Assembly (NCBI GenBank): GCA_937915955.1
Contig: CALGIB010000578.1
Span: forward strand, 1-6,005
From: an uncultured Pseudomonadota bacterium
GTDB taxonomy: Bacteria; Myxococcota_A; UBA796; CAJQPC01
Length of the DNA: 6,005 bases
Direction of reading: 5' to 3'
Positions 1 through 5,393 of the stretch are shown in pieces (position 1 is the first letter of the stretch; every line of letters starts with the position of its first letter). Below the pieces are notes generated by a model that had not been told where the DNA came from, made no database searches, and saw only the letters and a list, made by a program, of their open reading frames with translations. The translations under genes were made by a program, and so were the position numbers.

Positions 1-2
1 AG

Positions 3-806
3 ACCTTCGAGATCGACGAGGATCCGCCGGTGGACCTGATCTTCGCCGTCGACCAGTCCGGCTCGATGGACGACGACAACACCAGCCTGGGCGAGAACTT
101 CGCGGCCTTCGTCGAGGGGCTCGAGACCGCCACGGACAACTGGCGCATCGGGGTCGTCACCTACGACACGGGCTGCTTCAACCACGGCATCCTGAAGCCC
201 TCGACCAGCGACGTGGAGGGCCTGTTCCAGGAGGCCGTCGTGATGGGCGAGGACGTCGAGATCCAGGACGACGAGGCCCTGCTGAAGCTGCTGGATCGCG
301 CGCTGGACCAGACCGATGGGGGCTGCAACGCGGGCTTCCTGCGCAGCGAGGCCCTGCTGCACCTGATCGTGGTCAGCGACGAGCCCGAGCGCAGCCACGA
401 GCAGGCGGCGGCCTGGACCTGGGACTACTGGCTGCCCAGGCTGCAGGAGCACGTCGCCAGCGCGGACAGGCTGGTCATCTCCGGCGTGGTGGACACAGAG
501 GGCTGCAACGAGGGCGCCGACGGCTACCTCGAGGCCATCGAGGAGACAGGCGGCGAGGCGCTGTCGCTCTGCTCCGGCGACTGGTCCGAGCACGTCGCGT
601 CGCTCGCCGAGGTCTCGCTGAAGGGGACGTGGCTGTTCACGCTGGCCGAGGTCCCCGCGCCGGGCTCGATCACGGTGCAGGTGGACGGGGTCTCCACCAG
701 CACGGGCTGGGCCTACGACGAGGGGCTCAACGCCCTGTCCTTCGAGGACCTGGTCGGCGCCAACGAGGTCCGGGTCAGCTACGCGCTCAGCGCTTCCTGC
801 GACTGA
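3..806 (+). CDS. VWA-domain secreted/surface protein, 5' partial
   Basis: The reading frame is open to the left edge, so the true start and any signal peptide lie outside the window. The GTG at 30 sits inside the first VWA strand and is not a credible start. Counting visible residues from base 3, a hydrophobic strand leads into a MIDAS metal-binding motif, DQSGSM (Asp17, Ser19, Ser21). Thr53 in GVVTYDTG and Asp126 in LIVVSDEPE fit the other metal-coordinating loops. The VWA fold runs to about residue 208. About 60 residues follow that look like a small beta domain (PGSITVQVDG, then alternating hydrophobic residues to VRVSYAL). Five cysteines are visible, including one next to last, which suits an extracytoplasmic protein with disulfides. 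VWA domains with an intact MIDAS usually mediate metal-dependent protein binding or adhesion; the ligand is unknown. The gene converges on the TSP3 protein gene and overlaps its end by 20 bases. The VWA call is firm; the role is not. Confidence 0.88.
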   Translation, partial: TFEIDEDPPVDLIFAVDQSGSMDDDNTSLGENFAAFVEGLETATDNWRIGVVTYDTGCFNHGILKPSTSDVEGLFQEAVVMGEDVEIQDDEALLKLLDRALDQTDGGCNAGFLRSEALLHLIVVSDEPERSHEQAAAWTWDYWLPRLQEHVASADRLVISGVVDTEGCNEGADGYLEAIEETGGEALSLCSGDWSEHVASLAEVSLKGTWLFTLAEVPAPGSITVQVDGVSTSTGWAYDEGLNALSFEDLVGANEVRVSYALSASCD

Positions 807-811
807 GCGCG
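782..811. terminator. Candidate bidirectional hairpin spanning both convergent stop codons
   Basis: CGCGCTCAG at 782-790 is perfectly complementary to CTGAGCGCG at 803-811, a 9-bp stem. Inside it CGC (791-793) can pair with GCG (799-801) around a TTCCT loop, leaving one bulged A at 802. The minus-strand stop (787-789) lies in the left arm and the plus-strand stop (804-806) in the right arm. Neither side has a U-tract, so this is not a textbook intrinsic terminator. Its position at the meeting point of two convergent genes suggests a shared terminator, a transcription block or an mRNA 3'-end stabiliser. The inverted repeat is directly visible; the function is inferred. Confidence 0.55.
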
Positions 812-3444
812 ATCAAGCCGAGCAGCACGCTGAACAGGCCGGCGCCGGTGCCCGTGCCCGTGGCGCAGCCGCAGCCTCCGCCGCCGCTGTAGAGCCCGGA
901 GAGCTCCGCCTCGGGGTTGCCCGTGTCGCCCACGGGGTCCTCGGTCGTGCCCGTGTCGTCGCCGCTGGGGGTGCCCGTGTCGTCGGTCGGCGCGCCCGTG
1001 TCGCCCGTGTCGACGACCGGACCGCCCGTGTCACCCGTGTCGACGACGGGCTCGCCCGTGTCGCCCGTGTCGATGACCGGACCGCCCGTGTCACCCGTGT
1101 CGCCCGTGTCGCCGCCCGGATCGAAGTCGTCTGTGCCGTCCAGGGGATCGGTGCCGTTGTCGACCTCGTCCCCGTCGCTGACCCCGCCGTCGTCCGTGTC
1201 CGGATCCAGGGGATCCGTGCCCTCGACGTCGACCTCCTTGCGGTCGCTCAGCCCGTCGTCGTCAGTGTCCTTGTCGTTGGGGTCGGTGCCCAGACTGATG
1301 ACCTCGCGGTAGTCGTTGAGGCCGTCGCCGTCGCTGTCCGTGTCGTTCGGATCGGTGCCGTAGGTGTCCACCTCGTCGCCGTCCGTCAGCTTGTCACCGT
1401 CGCTGTCCTCGTTGGTGGGGTCGGTGCCGTAGGTGTTGACCTCGTCCCCGTCGCTCAGCCCGTCGCCGTCGCTGTCGCTGTCGTTGGGGTCCGAGCCGTA
1501 GGTGTTGACCTCGTCCCCGTCGCTCAGCCCGTCGTCGTCGCTGTCGCTGTCGGTCGGGTCGGTGCCCTCGATGTCGACCTCGTCCCCGTCGCTCAGCCCG
1601 TCGCCGTCGGTGTCCGCCTCGTTCGGGTCGGTGCCGTGGACCTCGACCTCGTCCCCGTCGCTCAGCCCGTCGCCGTCGCTGTCGTCGTCCAGGGGGTCGG
1701 TGCCCCAGGTGTCGACCTCGGCCCCGTCCTCCAGGCCGTCGCCGTCCGTGTCGTCGTCGAGCGCGTCCGTGCCGTAGGTGTCGATCTCCTCACCGTCCGT
1801 CAGCCCGTCGCCGTCCGTGTCGGCGTCGGTCGCGTCGGTGCCGTAGGTGTCGATCTCCTCGCCGTCGTCCAGCCCGTCGCCGTCCGTGTCGGCCTCGGTC
1901 GGGTCGGTGCCGTGGGTGTTGACCTCGTCACCGTCGCTCAGGCCGTCACCGTCGGTGTCCGCGTCGTCGGGGTCGGTGCCCAGCGCGATCTCTTCGTCGT
2001 CGGTCAGGCCGTCGCCGTCGGAGTCCGTGGTCGAGCTGACGTCGTCGCTGGCGTCCAGCGGATCGGTGCCGCTCACCAGGACCTCGACGCCATCGGACAC
2101 ACCGCCGCCGTCGGTGTCGGCGACGTTGGGATCCGTGCCGTAGGTGTTGACCTCCTCTTCGTCGTCCAGCCCGTCGTCGTCGCTGTCGCTGTCGTTGGGA
2201 TCGGTGCCGTAGGTGTCGACCTCCTCGCCGTCGTCCAGGCCGTCGTCGTCGCTGTCGGCGTCCAGCGGGTCGGTGTCGGTCTTGTCGACCTCGCGGAAGT
2301 CGTTCAGCCCGTCACCGTCCGTGTCCCGGTCGTTCGGATCCGTGCCGTAGGTGTTCACCTCCTCGCCGTCGGAGAGCTGGTCGCCGTCGCTGTCCTCGTC
2401 GTTCGGGTCGGTGCTGTAGGTGAGCACCTCCTCGCCGTCGCTCAGGCCGTCGCCGTCGCTGTCGCTGTCCGTCGGATCCGTGGCCCAGGTGTCCACCTCC
2501 TCGCCGTCGTCCAGGCCGTCACCGTCCGTGTCGCTGTCGTTGGGATCGGTGCCGTAGGTGTTCACCTCCTCACCGTCGCTCAGGCCGTCGTCGTCGCTGT
2601 CCGTGTCGTTCGGATCCGTGCCGTAGGTGAGCACCTCCTCGCCGTCGTCCAGGCCGTCCCCGTCGGTGTCCGCGACCCCCGGATCGGTGCCGTAGTCGTT
2701 GATCTCCTCGAGATCGCTCAGGCCATCGCCGTCGCTGTCCTGGGGGCTCTCCGAGACCTGGTCCCAGTAGTCGCTGCAGTCGCCGCTGTTGTCGCAGCCG
2801 GCCAGGTCCTTGCTGAACTTCTTGGCCGAGGCGCTGGTGCCGAAGGCGAAGGCCAGCTGGTCCACGCTGGTCGCGCCCGTCTCGGCGGTCAGGTCCACCC
2901 AGGGCACATACCAGTCCACGAAGTGGTCCGGAGTCCCGCCGACGCCGCAGAGGTCGGTGCCCGCGGCCTCCCAGCCAGCGTTGTCGGCCGAGGCCGAGCC
3001 CGACTCGGCCAGCCCGGCGTCGTAGTCGTACAGATCCGTCTCGGGCGCGTCCGAGGTGAACGGCGACGACTTGGTCGTGTTCTCGGACAGCGTCACGGTC
3101 TCGCCCACGCCGTCGACGTAGACGATGTAGTCGTAGCCGGGGTCGCTGGTGTCCCAGTCCGACTCGATCATCACGCCCCAGCCAAAGCTGCGCCAGGCGT
3201 TGGGGCTGCCGCCCGAGGTCGAGTAGGGCTCGTCGCCCACGCGCAGCCGGAACCAGAGGTTGGTGCCGTCGTCGTAGACGAAGGCGGCGGGGTCGCTGGA
3301 GTCACCCAGGATGTCCCACCAGGACTTGCCCGTGATGTCACCGCAAGGATCGGTCAGGTCGGCGCCGTCCTTCTGGACGGCCTCCCAGTCCGAGGTCGAG
3401 GGCCAGGTGGCCGCGAGCGAGGGCAGCGTGAGGATCAGCAGCAC
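787..3444 (-). CDS. Secreted TSP3-repeat calcium-binding protein with MYXO-CTERM sorting signal
   Basis: This 885-residue protein starts at a GTG with GGAG five bases upstream (3450-3453), 14 bases after the stop of the upstream TadE-like gene. Residues 1-12 form a short hydrophobic signal-like segment ending LAA, without the usual basic n-region. Residues 13-235 form an unrecognised, probably beta-rich globular domain with four cysteines (34, 166, 217, 223) and many aromatics. Residues 236-776 are 23 TSP3-like repeats of the type D-S/T-D-G-D-G-L-S-D-G-E/D-E-V, mostly 23 residues each; such Asp-rich loops bind calcium in known relatives. Residues 777-842 are a DTG-rich linker. Residues 854-885 hold Cys858-Gly-Cys860, a hydrophobic helix and RRKR, as in MYXO-CTERM proteins. 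The product should be exported and anchored or processed at the cell surface. Gene order suggests co-expression with the Tad pseudopilins; a structural or adhesive role is inferred. Confidence 0.93.
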   Translation of the reverse strand: MLLILTLPSLAATWPSTSDWEAVQKDGADLTDPCGDITGKSWWDILGDSSDPAAFVYDDGTNLWFRLRVGDEPYSTSGGSPNAWRSFGWGVMIESDWDTSDPGYDYIVYVDGVGETVTLSENTTKSSPFTSDAPETDLYDYDAGLAESGSASADNAGWEAAGTDLCGVGGTPDHFVDWYVPWVDLTAETGATSVDQLAFAFGTSASAKKFSKDLAGCDNSGDCSDYWDQVSESPQDSDGDGLSDLEEINDYGTDPGVADTDGDGLDDGEEVLTYGTDPNDTDSDDDGLSDGEEVNTYGTDPNDSDTDGDGLDDGEEVDTWATDPTDSDSDGDGLSDGEEVLTYSTDPNDEDSDGDQLSDGEEVNTYGTDPNDRDTDGDGLNDFREVDKTDTDPLDADSDDDGLDDGEEVDTYGTDPNDSDSDDDGLDDEEEVNTYGTDPNVADTDGGGVSDGVEVLVSGTDPLDASDDVSSTTDSDGDGLTDDEEIALGTDPDDADTDGDGLSDGDEVNTHGTDPTEADTDGDGLDDGEEIDTYGTDATDADTDGDGLTDGEEIDTYGTDALDDDTDGDGLEDGAEVDTWGTDPLDDDSDGDGLSDGDEVEVHGTDPNEADTDGDGLSDGDEVDIEGTDPTDSDSDDDGLSDGDEVNTYGSDPNDSDSDGDGLSDGDEVNTYGTDPTNEDSDGDKLTDGDEVDTYGTDPNDTDSDGDGLNDYREVISLGTDPNDKDTDDDGLSDRKEVDVEGTDPLDPDTDDGGVSDGDEVDNGTDPLDGTDDFDPGGDTGDTGDTGGPVIDTGDTGEPVVDTGDTGGPVVDTGDTGAPTDDTGTPSGDDTGTTEDPVGDTGNPEAELSGLYSGGGGCGCATGTGTGAGLFSVLLGLIALSRRKR
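790..885 (-). other. MYXO-CTERM-like C-terminal sorting signal
   Basis: Residues 854-885 read as a Gly run, Cys858-Gly-Cys860, a small-residue stretch (ATGTGTGAG), a hydrophobic segment (LFSVLLGLIAL) and a basic end (RRKR). This tripartite layout matches the MYXO-CTERM signal known from myxobacteria, where an intramembrane protease (myxosortase) is thought to recognise the Cys-transmembrane-basic tail. It supports both surface delivery and the lineage call. The second Cys and the short basic tail are normal variants. Confidence 0.82.
919..1110 (-). repeat. DTG-rich linker with nested 30/60-bp tandem repeats
   Basis: This stretch encodes residues 779-842, built from DTGDTGGPVV-like units with a 30-bp period. 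A higher 60-bp period is also visible: 991-1042 and 1051-1102 differ at only two of 52 positions. The linker is low-complexity, acidic and rich in Thr and Pro. It sits between the calcium-binding array and the membrane signal, where a flexible stalk, possibly glycosylated on Thr, would be expected. The stalk role is inferred. Confidence 0.85.
1117..2739 (-). repeat. Array of 23 TSP3-like calcium-binding repeats (period about 69 bp)
   Basis: Residues 236-776 of the 885-residue protein divide without remainder into 23 units. Twenty are exactly 23 residues; the exceptions are unit 10 (31), unit 11 (22) and unit 23 (28). The array has two blocks. Units 1-10 (2026-2739) mostly carry GEEV, and units 11-23 (1117-2025) mostly carry GDEV. 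Each block ends in a variant cap, DTDGGGVSDG in unit 10 and DTDDGGVSDG in unit 23, followed by GTDPLD and an Asp-rich tail. Some neighbouring units are almost identical as DNA: 1426-1483 and 1495-1552 differ at one base in 58, which indicates recent tandem duplication. Confidence 0.92.
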
Positions 3445-3449
3445 GGAGA

Positions 3450-3453
3450 CTCC
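3450..3453 (-). promoter_or_regulatory. Ribosome binding site for the TSP3 protein
   Basis: GGAG lies five bases upstream of the GTG start at 3444, in the 14-base gap after the upstream stop codon. No ATG or GTG in the same frame occurs close upstream, so this site decides the start. Confidence 0.6.
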
Positions 3454-3458
3454 GGAGA

Positions 3459-3860
3459 TTAGAGAGGTTCCTGGTCCTCGAGCCGCGTGGTCACGGACTT
3501 CTTGATGGCAGAGGGGACCGGGACGAGGCCTGTGAGGCCTGGGAACTGCACAGAGACCTGGATGTTGAGCAGGCGCGCGCCCGCGTCGCCCGAGACCCAG
3601 CTGGTGGAGGCGTGCTCCATGTGGGCCATGCCGCGACGCGTCAGCTCGGCCTCGAGCTCGGCCTTGAAGGTCGCGGTGGGATCGTCCGCGACCGGGGTGC
3701 CGGCCGCGATGCGGCCCGACTCACGCACGGCCGCGTTCAGGTTCATCTCCTGGAGGAAGTACCAGCCGTATTCCAGGAAGCCGCCCAGCAGCACCAGCGC
3801 CACGGGGGCCAACAGGGCGGTCTCGATGGCGCTGGCGCCGCGGCGGGAGCGGGACCTCAT
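3459..3860 (-). CDS. TadE-like minor pseudopilin (second of a tandem pair)
   Basis: This 133-residue membrane protein belongs to the TadE/TadF family of minor pseudopilins used by tight-adherence (Tad/Flp) type IVc pilus systems. The basic N-terminus is followed by SRRG|ASAIE: Gly8 at -1 and Glu13 at +5 fit the prepilin cleavage motif used by the TadV-type peptidase. One hydrophobic helix covers about residues 14-36, and a roughly 95-residue periplasmic domain follows. The end (GLVPVPSAIKK...LEDQ, 111-130) closely matches the end of the neighbouring paralogue. The start codon overlaps the upstream stop as ATGA, and a strong GGAGG lies seven bases before it. The gene is third of four in the likely operon. 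Family assignment is firm; TadE and TadF cannot be told apart here. No prepilin peptidase gene is in the window. Confidence 0.88.
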   Translation of the reverse strand: MRSRSRRGASAIETALLAPVALVLLGGFLEYGWYFLQEMNLNAAVRESGRIAAGTPVADDPTATFKAELEAELTRRGMAHMEHASTSWVSGDAGARLLNIQVSVQFPGLTGLVPVPSAIKKSVTTRLEDQEPL

Positions 3861-4240
3861 GGCTGGTCCTCCATGCGCATGGTCATGGCCCCGTTCACCG
3901 TCGAGGGCACCGGGACGAGCCCGACGAAGGGGCTGTAGCTGCCGCTCACGGTGACCGTCATGACCTGGTCCGGGGACAGCCCGCTGAGCGTGGCGACGCC
4001 CGAGCCCTTCACGCCGGCCTCGGCGAGTCGATCGGCGACCCGGTTCTCCGCGAGCGTCACGGGATCCTCGTCCTGGTCGGTGGCCGCACCCAGGCGCACG
4101 CCCTCGCGCGCAGCAGACTGGGCCTCGTGCATGGCGGAGAGGTAGGCCCCCCAGTCCAGGATGCCCGTCAGCAGCGCGACCACCACCGGCAGGCAGAGCG
4201 CGAACTCGATCGCCGAGGCGCCTCGACGGCTACGCCTCAT
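3857..4240 (-). CDS. TadE-like minor pseudopilin (first of a tandem pair)
   Basis: This 127-residue protein is a paralogue of the gene just downstream. Its N-terminus, SRRG|ASAIEFAL, has Gly7 at -1 and Glu12 at +5, the cleavage pattern of Tad minor pseudopilins. A hydrophobic segment spans about residues 13-35 and a small periplasmic domain follows. The last 20 residues (GLVPVPSTV...MRMEDQ) repeat the tail of the neighbour. Processed TadE-type proteins sit in the inner membrane and periplasm and are needed for Flp pilus assembly in characterised systems. The ATG overlaps the stop of the TadG-like gene as ATGA. No convincing Shine-Dalgarno sequence precedes it, so translation probably depends on ribosomes finishing the upstream gene. 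The family is clear; the exact subunit identity is not. Confidence 0.88.
   Translation of the reverse strand: MRRSRRGASAIEFALCLPVVVALLTGILDWGAYLSAMHEAQSAAREGVRLGAATDQDEDPVTLAENRVADRLAEAGVKGSGVATLSGLSPDQVMTVTVSGSYSPFVGLVPVPSTVNGAMTMRMEDQP
3868..3872 (-). promoter_or_regulatory. Ribosome binding site inside the upstream tadE-like gene
   Basis: GGAGG, seven bases before the ATG at 3860, is built from the codons for Met-Glu-Asp near the end of the upstream gene. The conserved C-terminal EDQ of that protein therefore doubles as the translation signal for the next gene. Confidence 0.7.
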
Positions 4241-5328
4241 CGGACAATCATGGCCGGGGGCTCGTACTCGACGCCGTCGTCCAGCGTGCCGCCGCCCTGG
4301 GTGCCCCAGGTGAACTCGTCCAAGGTGTTCAGTCGAACGCGGACGTTCTTGTCCGAGGCGCTGCCCGCGTCGACCACGTCGTAGACGGCGGCCCAGGCGA
4401 AGCCGGTGATCTTGGAGTCGCCGGTGTACTTGACGTTGCTGCAGTCGGCGCCGCCGTCGAAGACCACGATGGGGCCCTCGAAGGTGTTGCCGTAGCCGCC
4501 GTTCTTGTCGACATAGCTCTTGTCGTAGGGAACCGGCTGCTCGCCCCAGAGCCGCTCGTCCCAGGCGGTGTCGCTGTTGACCACCGCGTCACCGAGGGTG
4601 CGCAGCACGGTGGTGATCACGCCGTTGTTGAGCTCGACCAGCGAGGCCGTCGTGATCTCGCCCGTGGACTGGCAGTCGTTGATCTGGTCACGCAGGGTCT
4701 CCGCGTTGGGCGAGGCGCCCACAAGGGCCCAGCCGACGTTGTCCTTGCCGTCGGGGTTCAAGACCAGGTCGATGTCCAGGATCTCGCCGTCGGGGTGCGC
4801 GTCGAAGGTGCACTCCGGGACCGCCAGCGGGATGTAGCACTTGACCGCCCCGGCCGGCGTCGGAGGCGGCTGAACGGCGATGCTGTCGGCCCGGACACCC
4901 CAGGCCTTCACGCCGAAGGCCGCGACCGAGAAGAGACCGGAGACCTGGGAGTCGGCGGGCTGGACGAGCACGGCGTCGACGAGCTCGGGGTCCTGGCTGG
5001 GGGTGAACGAGCCGCTGTCCCAGTCCCAGAAGCCGAGCACGACCTCGCCATCCGGGGCGTTGGCGGAGTTCGGATCCAGGCTGACCGAGGCCCCGTTGGC
5101 GACATTCATCGCCGCGATGTCCACGGCCGTCTGGCGCGCGTTGGACAGGCCCTGATCGGTCTTGTCCAGGTAGGCGACGGCCGCGTGGGCCGAGGCGTCC
5201 GCGGCGTCCTGCATCTGGGCGTGGACGACGCGGCTGTAGCCCATGTCGATCACCAGCGCGCCGATGCCGATCAGCGCGGTCAGCGCGACCGCGAAGCCGA
5301 TGACGTAGTTGCCCTTTCTGTCGATCAT
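4237..5328 (-). CDS. TadG-like pilus-assembly protein
   Basis: This 363-residue protein has the N-terminal pattern of TadG-type proteins (Tad domain): a short basic start (MIDRKGN), one transmembrane helix at about 9-29 ending in IDMGYSRV, then QMQDAADASAHAA, the conserved helix after the membrane. The remainder is a periplasmic domain with a GFWDWD segment (99-104) and four cysteines (164, 173, 219, 296), the first two in KCYIPLAVPEC; they could form disulfides. Position +5 after Gly6 is Gly, not Glu, so it should not be cleaved like the TadE proteins. Unlike many TadG proteins it shows no VWA MIDAS motif. The start is ATG with GAGGG seven bases upstream. It is the first gene of the likely four-gene unit and couples to the next by ATGA. 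The N-terminal call is firm; the C-terminal domain is less certain. Confidence 0.85.
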   Translation of the reverse strand: MIDRKGNYVIGFAVALTALIGIGALVIDMGYSRVVHAQMQDAADASAHAAVAYLDKTDQGLSNARQTAVDIAAMNVANGASVSLDPNSANAPDGEVVLGFWDWDSGSFTPSQDPELVDAVLVQPADSQVSGLFSVAAFGVKAWGVRADSIAVQPPPTPAGAVKCYIPLAVPECTFDAHPDGEILDIDLVLNPDGKDNVGWALVGASPNAETLRDQINDCQSTGEITTASLVELNNGVITTVLRTLGDAVVNSDTAWDERLWGEQPVPYDKSYVDKNGGYGNTFEGPIVVFDGGADCSNVKYTGDSKITGFAWAAVYDVVDAGSASDKNVRVRLNTLDEFTWGTQGGGTLDDGVEYEPPAMIVR

Positions 5329-5335
5329 GTTTCAG

Positions 5336-5340
5336 CCCTC
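5336..5340 (-). promoter_or_regulatory. Ribosome binding site for the TadG-like gene
   Basis: GAGGG lies seven bases upstream of the ATG at 5328 and supports that start as the first of the unit. Confidence 0.65.
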
Positions 5341-5345
5341 GAGGT

Positions 5346-5371
5346 ACCTACGAGGCAGCCTCTCGGCAGGT
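5346..5371. other. Inverted repeat in the gap before the tadG-like gene
   Basis: ACCT (5346-5349) pairs with AGGT (5368-5371) and CGAG (5351-5354) with CTCG (5362-5365), around a seven-base loop. A competing fold is GAGGC/GCCTC (5352-5362). An AT-rich patch, AAAAATTTT (5377-5385), lies 5-6 bases beyond it and stands out in this GC-rich DNA. The 65-base gap could hold a promoter, an operator or a leader structure of the tad-like unit. On the minus strand the AT patch comes before the hairpin and no U-tract follows, so it does not look like a terminator. No sigma-factor consensus was recognised. Confidence 0.35.
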
Positions 5372-5393
5372 GACCGAAAAATTTTCCTCATCC

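Larger units (their letters stand above)
787..5328 (-). other. Predicted four-gene transcription unit (TadG-like, TadE-like x2, TSP3 protein)
   Basis: All four genes run on the minus strand. The first three are joined by four-base ATGA overlaps (4237-4240 and 3857-3860). The last starts 14 bases after the previous stop with its own ribosome binding site. No terminator-like hairpin is seen between them. The upstream limit is probably the 65-base gap at 5329-5393, and the lower limit the hairpin at 782-811. Read-through from the gene ending at 5394 cannot be excluded. Confidence 0.75.

Noticed and set aside
30..32. GTG as the start of the VWA gene
   Set aside because: The frame continues upstream to the window edge, the GTG lies within the first strand of the VWA fold, and no signal peptide follows it.
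813..1094. Minus-strand Arg/Thr/Ala-rich frame inside the DTG linker
   Set aside because: It is a frame-shifted reading of the same DNA; the real frame ends in a sensible sorting signal.
917..2143. Plus-strand Ser/Pro/Val-rich open frames (917-1312, 1502-1777, 1847-2143)
   Set aside because: They are low-complexity antisense readings of the DTG linker and TSP3 repeats, with no ribosome binding site and no coding character of their own.
1117..2739. CRISPR-like regular repeats
   Set aside because: The period is 69 bp throughout with no alternation of constant repeats and unique spacers, and the stretch is one open coding frame.
1117..2739. RTX-type or EF-hand calcium-binding repeats
   Set aside because: The GGxGxDxUx nonapeptides of RTX proteins are absent, and helix-loop-helix spacing is not evident. 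The D-x-D-x-DG-x-x-D units with 23-residue period fit TSP3-like repeats better.
1636..3462. A 608-codon open frame on the plus strand opposite the TSP3 array
   Set aside because: It is the antisense shadow of GC-rich Asp/Gly codon repeats. Its product is a monotonous Val/Ala/Gly/Arg sequence that follows the 69-bp period, with no domain, and the opposing strand clearly encodes TSP3 repeats.
4237..5328. Prepilin-type cleavage site in the TadG-like protein
   Set aside because: Gly6 is followed by a hydrophobic helix, but position +5 is Gly rather than the Glu needed by the Tad prepilin peptidase motif.
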